From positions 1 through 54,179 of the forward strand of contig JAEWIE010000046.1 in the NCBI GenBank assembly GCA_023387375.1: 54,179 bases of DNA, given 5' to 3'. Both the position numbers and the translations under genes were made by a program. This DNA is from Bacteroidota bacterium. GTDB lineage: Bacteria; Bacteroidota; Bacteroidia; Flavobacteriales; Weeksellaceae. Positions 48,799 through 54,179 of this stretch are shown piece by piece. The number at the start of each line of letters is the position of its first letter. Within the stretch, counting starts at the first letter, position 1. A model generated the notes under the pieces. The model did not search any database. It saw only the letters and a list, made by a program, of their open reading frames with translations, and was not told the DNA's origin.

Positions 48799-48826
48799 AA
48801 AATCGCTACCCTGAGGCAGCGATTTT
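48799..48826 (-). terminator. Rho-independent terminator after the GH144/GH3 operon
   Basis: A 9-bp stem (aaaatcgct / agcgatttt) with a 10-nt loop, followed on the minus strand by TTTTT. It lies 22 nt past the last gene of the operon. Confidence 0.85.
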
Positions 48827-48848
48827 GAAAATAAATTTTCTTAATGGG

Positions 48849-51176
48849 TTATTTAGACCAGTACACTCTTTGGGTTTTTACGTCCTCAGAATTCGTTCCT
48901 ACCATAATGTCAAAATCTCCCTCTTCCCAATCGTGAAGAAGTTTATTGTCATAGTATTTTAAGAGTTCTGGATCAATCTTGAAAGTAACTACTTTGCTTT
49001 CCCCTTTCTTAAGGAAAACTTTTTCAAATCCTTTCAGCTCTTTCACAGGTCTAGTGTTACGTCCCACTAAGTCGCGAATATATAATTGAACCACCTCTGA
49101 TCCATCATAATTTCCAGTATTGGTTACGGTGATACGAGCTTCAATCGTTTGGTTTCCTTTTGGCGCTTTGTTTGAAACAGAAAGCTCAGAGTAGGAAAAG
49201 TTCGTATAGCTTAATCCAAAACCAAACGGATAGAGCGGAGTATTGCACTCGTCCATGTAATTTCTTCGGAATCGCTCGTATTCACATTTTTCCGTTTTCT
49301 CTTTACTTAACGGACGCCCTGTATTCTTATGGTTATAGTAAATGGGTACTTGTCCTACGCTTCGTGGGAAAGTCATAGGCAATTTCCCAGAAGGGTTTAC
49401 CTTTCCAAATAGTACGTCTGCCACGGCAAGGCCTGCTTCCGTACCTGGGAACCATGCATTTAAAATGGCATCCGGAGTTTCATACATATTGGTAAGCGCT
49501 AAAGGTCTTCCCGTTAATAGAACCACAGCAATTGGCTTTCCTGTTTTTTTAAGTTCATTTAACAGCTCGATTTGAGTCTCAGGAATCGTAATTTCAGCGC
49601 GTGAAGAAGATTCTCCACTCATTTCTGCACTTTCTCCAATAGCAAGTACAATTACATCCGATTGATTCGCTATATCCACCGCTTCCTTAAGCAAGGCTTC
49701 TTTCCCTCTGGAATCACGATCTACGACTTTGCCATGAGCTGCGTACACATTTTCTAAGGTTTCATTTTCCTCTACATTCGATCCCTTCGCCGTAAGAATT
49801 TTCACATCTTTGCCCGCCGTTTTTTGAAGTCCCTCCAAAAGCGTGACTGCACTTCCGTGCGTCGTGGCAACGCTCCAGGTTCCTGGCATGTTCACTGAAT
49901 TTTTCACTAATGGACCGATAAGGGCAATGGTTCCTGATTTCTTCAACGGAAGTACCTGGTTGTCATTTTTTAGCAGCACCATTGAGGCGGCTGCAATTTT
50001 TCTTGCTTCTTCACGATTTTTCGCACTAAAGACCTCTTTTTCCGCTGCCTTTTTGCTCCCGTATCGATACGGATCTTCGAAGAGTCCTAAATCGTATTTT
50101 GCTTCTAGTATTCGTTTTGCAGCCAAGGTAATTTGTGCTTCCGTTACTTTTCCTTCTTTGAGTGATTTTTGAAGGGTCGTTAAAAAACCTTCACCGACCA
50201 TATCCATGTCGGTTCCTGCATTCAAAGCTAGCGCAGAAACAGCCTGTAAGTCTCCCATACCATGCTGTTCCATCTCGTTAATTCCTGTGTAATCACTTAC
50301 CACGAATCCCTCAAAACCCCACTGCTTTCTTAGAACATCGTCCATGAGCCATTTATTTCCAGTGGCTGGAATCCCATCCACTTCGTTGAAGGAAGCCATT
50401 ACGGAACCCACGCCAGCGTCCACAGCCGCTTTGTACGGCGGAAAATACTCATTGAACATACGGGTATGGCTCATATCCACAGTGTTGTAATCGAGTCCTG
50501 CTTCTGGCGCTCCATAAAGAGCAAAGTGTTTCACACAAGCAAGGATCGTACTTTCAAGGGAAAGATCCTTTCCTTGGTATCCATACACCATCGCTTTCGC
50601 AATTTCGCTCCCAAGGAAGGGATCTTCCCCTGCTCCCTCTGATACGCGCCCCCAACGAGGCTCTCTTGAAATATCCACCATGGGTGAGAAAGTCCAGTTA
50701 ATCCCATCTGCAGCCGCTTCCCTCGCTGCAATTTGCGCAGAACGCTGCACCAAATCCATATCCCAAGTGGCGGCAAGTCCTAAGGGAATAGGAAAGGTCG
50801 TTTCATAACCATGGATTACATCCATCCCAAAAAGGAGTGGAATCTTAAGTCGCGACTTTTCCATCGCTACTTTTTGCACAGCTCTAATCTTCTCAATTCC
50901 TTTGATATTGAATAGTCCACCGACTAGTCCCTGCTCAATTTTTTTACCAATGTCTGAACTTTGCGCCTGTCCTGTTGTAAAATCGCCAGCGCTGGGTAAA
51001 TTAAGTTGACCAATTTTCTCTTCCAAGGTCATTTTTTGAAGGAGCCCCTCTATAAAGGCCTTCTTTTTGGCTTGGTATTGAGCCGTTTGATATTTTTGAA
51101 CAGGCTGATGCACAAGCTCTTGTGCCATTGCAAATGGGCTAAGGGCCATGAGAGCCACTAAAATTAACTTCTTCAT
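48849..51176 (-). CDS. bglX: GH3 beta-glucosidase (BglX-like), exported
   Basis: A 775-residue family 3 glycoside hydrolase that releases glucose from the ends of beta-glucan oligosaccharides. The signal peptide is MKKLILVALMALSPFAMA. The N-terminal TIM-barrel has KHFALYG and the nucleophile aspartate in GFVVSDYTGINEM (about residue 295). The alpha/beta sandwich domain follows, and the C-terminal fibronectin-III-like domain ends near VGTNSEDVKTQRVYW. It is the last gene of the four-gene operon, 7 nt from the esterase. In Bacteroides thetaiotaomicron a GH3 enzyme (BT_3567) next to GH144 (BT_3566) hydrolyses beta-1,2-glucooligosaccharides, so the same substrate is likely here. Confidence 0.95.
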   Translation of the reverse strand: MKKLILVALMALSPFAMAQELVHQPVQKYQTAQYQAKKKAFIEGLLQKMTLEEKIGQLNLPSAGDFTTGQAQSSDIGKKIEQGLVGGLFNIKGIEKIRAVQKVAMEKSRLKIPLLFGMDVIHGYETTFPIPLGLAATWDMDLVQRSAQIAAREAAADGINWTFSPMVDISREPRWGRVSEGAGEDPFLGSEIAKAMVYGYQGKDLSLESTILACVKHFALYGAPEAGLDYNTVDMSHTRMFNEYFPPYKAAVDAGVGSVMASFNEVDGIPATGNKWLMDDVLRKQWGFEGFVVSDYTGINEMEQHGMGDLQAVSALALNAGTDMDMVGEGFLTTLQKSLKEGKVTEAQITLAAKRILEAKYDLGLFEDPYRYGSKKAAEKEVFSAKNREEARKIAAASMVLLKNDNQVLPLKKSGTIALIGPLVKNSVNMPGTWSVATTHGSAVTLLEGLQKTAGKDVKILTAKGSNVEENETLENVYAAHGKVVDRDSRGKEALLKEAVDIANQSDVIVLAIGESAEMSGESSSRAEITIPETQIELLNELKKTGKPIAVVLLTGRPLALTNMYETPDAILNAWFPGTEAGLAVADVLFGKVNPSGKLPMTFPRSVGQVPIYYNHKNTGRPLSKEKTEKCEYERFRRNYMDECNTPLYPFGFGLSYTNFSYSELSVSNKAPKGNQTIEARITVTNTGNYDGSEVVQLYIRDLVGRNTRPVKELKGFEKVFLKKGESKVVTFKIDPELLKYYDNKLLHDWEEGDFDIMVGTNSEDVKTQRVYWSK

Positions 51177-51183
51177 TATTCTA

Positions 51184-51906
51184 TTATTTTTGTTTTTTAT
51201 TTGTTAACATCCAGGTGTAAAATTCGGGATTGCTATAGGTAGAATCCCAAGAATTATGGTTGTCATCTGGAAAAATTGTAAGGCTTACATTCGGATTGAT
51301 CTTACGAATTACTTGGTACATCTCGATGGAGGCCATTGGAGAGACAATATCGTCATTTCCCCCATGGAAAATTCGGATGGGTAAATCTTTGTATTTGTGA
51401 GCGGTTGCCTTCATCCACCGATCCGAAGGACCACAAACTACACTTAAAGAGGCAAACATTTCGGGATGTTCACTCGCTAATTTCCAGCTTCCCCATCCTC
51501 CCATTGAGAGTCCAGTAAGATGAATTCGACTTGGATCAATTTTGTATTTGCTTACAATTTCCTGAATAAGTGCATAAACCGCCTCCGTATCCCACCATTC
51601 ATCTGCAGGACATTGGGGAGCTAATATGGCTACGGGTTCTTTAATAAGCTCTTTATAGGTAAAGGGGCTATGCGCCTTGACCATTTCCAGATTTTGTCCT
51701 CGCTCTCCAGAACCATGCAAAAAAACAATCAAAGGCACGGCGGATTTAGCCTCTTTGGGATAATCAAGGACATACCCTAGTTCCGCTTTCACCGATACGG
51801 TCTTTTTAAAATTGGCTTGAATTTCTTGTGCGAGACTAAAACTTGTCATACTTAGCAATAAAACAAGAGTAAAGATTCGTACGCTTAGGTCTTTTAAATA
51901 ATTCAT
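51184..51906 (-). CDS. Exported alpha/beta-hydrolase (carboxylesterase, prolyl-oligopeptidase-like)
   Basis: A 240-residue alpha/beta-hydrolase with a signal peptide (ending TSFSLAQ, about residue 27). The oxyanion region is IVFLHGSGERGQNLEMVKAH (about 62-81). The nucleophile serine is in the elbow GLSMGGWGSW (around 143-152), and the catalytic His is likely in FPDDNHNSWDSTY near the C-terminus. Such enzymes occur as deacylating or feruloyl-type esterases in polysaccharide loci. Its place between GH144 and GH3 (gaps of 2 and 7 nt) suggests it removes substituents, for example succinyl or acetyl groups, from the glycan, but that is inference. Confidence 0.9.
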   Translation of the reverse strand: MNYLKDLSVRIFTLVLLLSMTSFSLAQEIQANFKKTVSVKAELGYVLDYPKEAKSAVPLIVFLHGSGERGQNLEMVKAHSPFTYKELIKEPVAILAPQCPADEWWDTEAVYALIQEIVSKYKIDPSRIHLTGLSMGGWGSWKLASEHPEMFASLSVVCGPSDRWMKATAHKYKDLPIRIFHGGNDDIVSPMASIEMYQVIRKINPNVSLTIFPDDNHNSWDSTYSNPEFYTWMLTNKKQK

Positions 51907-51908
51907 CT

Positions 51909-53288
51909 TTATTTGATATTGTATTTGGCAGATTTAAAATCAAGTTTGCGAAGCCCTGCTTGGATGTCCGGTGCATTCATAAACAGTTTCCATAAAAGTC
52001 CCGTTCTATAATTTTCTATCATAGGTGAAATCGTGCCTTGATCAATGGCAAGATACTGTTTGGCTACCCAATTATCATAGTGGATGGAAGTCGCATCATA
52101 GGGACCCGCAGTTCCTATAAATTCAGGTTTTTGCTCATATAAGAACCGCAGTACATCCATCGATTCTTTCGGCGTATACGGAAAACTACTAAGCGCCGCT
52201 GTAGGAGTAATCACGCCCCTATCGTTAGAGGGCATGTGAGCGGTATAACCTATAGATCCGTCAGGATTTCTAGAATAAGAAGCCGTCATGCCCCAATAAT
52301 TCGGTCCATACCCTTTGTAGTGCTTTGGATTTTCTAAGGCATAACGATAGCTAATGAGTACATGATTGCGGTTCAGATCAAAATAATTTTGGATCTGACG
52401 GTCCTGAAGTCCCGTAGGGTCCAGTCCTAGATACGAATACTGCGCCCAAAATAAGGGTCCTCCATATTCGCTCGCACCGTTGTGATTTACAATAAGCGGA
52501 AGTCCATATTTAGTTTTATCTGTCGTGTAAGTGCCGTTTCTGGTCCACCCTTTGTAATAAGTTTCTGCATCAATGGAATGAGTAGGGGAAGAAGCCGCCA
52601 GAATATAGGTAATAAGACATTCATTATATCCTTCTAAAGGAAAATTCATTTCCCATCCGTAGTTCTTGGACCAATGCCAATATAAAACCTTTTCTCCCCC
52701 TTTCGTATACCAGTCCCATTCAACGGTTTTCCATAGCTCATCCATCTTTTTAGCCAAGGCCTTTTCCTTCTGATTTCCATTTTTAAAATACTCCCTGACC
52801 GTGATCATGCCTTGCACTAAAAAAGCGGTTTCCACTAAATCTCCTCCATCATCCTTTTTTCCAAAAGGAACTGCTTTTCCTGTTCTCCCATCAATCCAGT
52901 GAGACCAAGCGCCATGAAAGCGCTCACTTGTGGAAAGGAAATCTGCAATTCTATGCAGTCTATCGACCGCCTCCGTGCGAGGCACAAAACCTCTCTCCAC
53001 TCCCACTAAAATGCTCATTAGTCCAAATCCAGAACCGCCCGTGGTGACCACGTGCTTATCGTTATAGGGATACACACCGTTTTCATGGTACCGTTCTTGT
53101 CCCATCAGAGAATTGGGCTCTGCAAAATCCCAAAAGTATTTAAGACTTTGTCTTTGGACCTGATCCATCAGGTCAAAATCACGTTTTGAAAAATTCACTT
53201 TTTCTTCTGAGTCTTTTGTCGTGTGCATACTTGCGCATGAACTGACAATCGATCCAATGGCAAGCGTAAATACAATTATTTTCTTCAT
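51909..53288 (-). CDS. GH144 family enzyme, endo-beta-1,2-glucanase-like lipoprotein
   Basis: A 459-residue predicted lipoprotein with lipobox VSSC (lipidated C18), belonging to the 'glucoamylase-like' family now classed as GH144. Domain features include QRQSLKYFWDFAEPNS (about residues 49-64), GGSGFGLMSILVGVERGF, SHWIDGRTGKAVPF and DDGGDLVETAFLVQGM (acidic residues expected near the active site). Later segments are PLEGYNECLITYILAASSP, NHNGASEYGGPLFW and PTAALSSFPYTPKES. The best-studied member is the Chitinophaga pinensis beta-1,2-glucanase CpSGL. Here it lies between a related tandem copy (12 nt upstream) and an esterase (2 nt downstream). The surface-exposed lipoprotein signal suggests cutting of extracellular glucan. 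Confidence 0.92.
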   Translation of the reverse strand: MKKIIVFTLAIGSIVSSCASMHTTKDSEEKVNFSKRDFDLMDQVQRQSLKYFWDFAEPNSLMGQERYHENGVYPYNDKHVVTTGGSGFGLMSILVGVERGFVPRTEAVDRLHRIADFLSTSERFHGAWSHWIDGRTGKAVPFGKKDDGGDLVETAFLVQGMITVREYFKNGNQKEKALAKKMDELWKTVEWDWYTKGGEKVLYWHWSKNYGWEMNFPLEGYNECLITYILAASSPTHSIDAETYYKGWTRNGTYTTDKTKYGLPLIVNHNGASEYGGPLFWAQYSYLGLDPTGLQDRQIQNYFDLNRNHVLISYRYALENPKHYKGYGPNYWGMTASYSRNPDGSIGYTAHMPSNDRGVITPTAALSSFPYTPKESMDVLRFLYEQKPEFIGTAGPYDATSIHYDNWVAKQYLAIDQGTISPMIENYRTGLLWKLFMNAPDIQAGLRKLDFKSAKYNIK

Positions 53289-53300
53289 TTCATTTCCAAT

Positions 53301-54179
53301 TTAAAGAGTGTGGGTTGTGGAACTAAATCCAAGCTTTTTAAGTCCCACCTTAATTTCCGGAGCCTTCATAAAAAGATTCCAAATAAATCCACTTCGGTAA
53401 TTTTCGACCATAGGAGTAATGGTTCCTTGATCAATAGCCAAATACCTTGGGGTTACCCAACTGTACTGCATACTATAGGCATCGTAGGGACCGGCTACGC
53501 CCACGTATTGCGATTTCTTTTCATTGTATAGAAATCGGAGCATTCCCATACTTTCACTAGGCGTGTAGGGCATGCTTGAGAGCGCTGCGGTAGGAGAAAT
53601 GACCCCTAAATCATTTTGGGGAGAATGGGCGCTGTATCCCGTCGAACCGTCATTGTTTCGAGAATAACTTGCTGTCAGTCCCCAGCCTTTCGCACCATAT
53701 CCTACATATCCTTTGGGATTATCCAGTGCATATTGGTACATTATTTTCGCGTGATTTAAGACCACATTTCCATAATTCACATACTCATCTGATAGCCCTC
53801 TTGGATCGAGCGCCAAAAACGAATAATGAGACCAAAACAGGGGTCCTACACTTCCGGAGTGACCGTTATGATTGACCACTAAGGGAATACCATAAAGGGA
53901 ACCCGCACTTTTAATTCCACCATTTCTGGCCCATCCCTCTTTGTATACCTCTTTCGAAATCGGGTATGTGGGCGAACTTGCAGCAAGGACATACGTAATT
54001 AAGGTTTCATCAAATCCTTGAAGTTTCATATTCATCTGAAACCCACTATTCTTGGACCAGTGCCAGTAAAGAGTGTTTTGGTTTTGAGTATACCAACTCC
54101 ATTCAACGCCCTGCCAAAGTTCATCGGCTTTTAAAGCTAAATTCTTTTCCGCCTCGACCGACGAGTCTTTGAAATATTC
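53301..54179 (-). CDS. Second GH144 family enzyme, 5' end cut by window edge
   Basis: The C-terminal 292 residues of a second GH144 protein; the N-terminus lies beyond the window. The frame is open to base 54179, where the sequence reads EYFKDSSVEAEKNLALKADELW. That aligns with the matching part of the neighbouring copy (EYFKNGNQKEKALAKKMDELW), so the internal ATG at 54035 is not the start. It shares LYWHWSKN, LITYVLAASSPTYPIS, NHNGHSGSVGPLFW and the ending GLKKLGF. It is clearly paralogous to the next gene by eye, but with many differences. It is the first gene seen of the operon; upstream genes may include SusC/SusD partners outside the window. Confidence 0.9.
   Translation of the reverse strand, partial: EYFKDSSVEAEKNLALKADELWQGVEWSWYTQNQNTLYWHWSKNSGFQMNMKLQGFDETLITYVLAASSPTYPISKEVYKEGWARNGGIKSAGSLYGIPLVVNHNGHSGSVGPLFWSHYSFLALDPRGLSDEYVNYGNVVLNHAKIMYQYALDNPKGYVGYGAKGWGLTASYSRNNDGSTGYSAHSPQNDLGVISPTAALSSMPYTPSESMGMLRFLYNEKKSQYVGVAGPYDAYSMQYSWVTPRYLAIDQGTITPMVENYRSGFIWNLFMKAPEIKVGLKKLGFSSTTHTL

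Noticed and set aside
53301..54035. Second GH144 gene starting at internal ATG 54035
   Set aside because: The frame stays open to the window edge and the upstream codons align with the neighbouring GH144 copy, so the gene is cut by the edge, not short.

Overview
The window is a stretch of bacterial chromosome from a member of the Bacteroidota, most likely class Flavobacteriia. The DNA is moderately AT-rich. Promoters show the Bacteroidota -7 element TAnnTTTG. Shine-Dalgarno sequences are rare. Envelope proteins carry Bacteroidota-style lipoprotein signals, and the gene families (monomeric NADP isocitrate dehydrogenase, one-piece GcvP, 1229-residue PurL, GH144 and GH3 enzymes) fit that group. 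A VEB/PER-like class A beta-lactamase hints at the Weeksellaceae/Chryseobacterium side, but genus cannot be fixed from sequence alone.

Layout, left to right. 1-7975 (minus): parC (cut by the window edge), parE, an AI-2E-family membrane protein, an NADPH-FMN reductase, ychF and a small RRM RNA-binding protein. 8127-12581 (minus): a GHL10-type glycoside hydrolase lipoprotein, typA/bipA and a DedA-family membrane protein. 12851-12922: tRNA-Arg(CCG). 12939-17740 (minus): an outer-membrane beta-barrel protein downstream of a very large TPR protein. 17986-25227: an amino acid permease (plus), then an SPFH protein, dGTPase and gcvP (minus). 25374-28508: a Cys/Lys-rich microprotein, a membrane-anchored J-domain protein, an uncharacterised kinase-like protein, an SRPBCC protein and thiol peroxidase. 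28692-32551 (plus): isocitrate dehydrogenase, a frameshifted AraC-family regulator and a YkgB/RclC-like membrane protein. 32598-35287 (minus): hutU and pcm. 35411-38526 (plus): Gfo/Idh/MocA oxidoreductase, class A beta-lactamase, 3-hydroxyacyl-CoA dehydrogenase and an acidic small protein. 38666-48722: META-domain lipoprotein, pheT, dnaN, dgkA (plus), purL and purB. 48849-54179 (minus): a sugar-degradation operon with two tandem GH144 endo-beta-1,2-glucanase-like genes (the outer one cut by the window edge), an esterase and a GH3 beta-glucosidase.

Most of the window is housekeeping: DNA topology and replication (parC/parE, dnaN), translation (pheT, typA, ychF, tRNA-Arg), purine synthesis (purB, purL), central and amino-acid metabolism (icd, gcvP, hutU) and lipid or envelope functions. 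The accessory content is the GH144/GH3 operon, the beta-lactamase and the AraC/YkgB pair. I saw no CRISPR array, insertion sequence, intact prophage or recognisable anti-phage island.

The most interesting observations are modest ones. There is a single-base frameshift at a T TTT TTC heptamer in the AraC regulator. Four genes have a start codon exactly 4 nt after a -7 box, which implies leaderless mRNAs. There is a 49-codon Cys/Lys-rich gene and a divergent protein-kinase/APH-like protein. The last operon looks like a beta-1,2-glucan degradation locus. I do not see a clear case for an entirely new multi-gene system.
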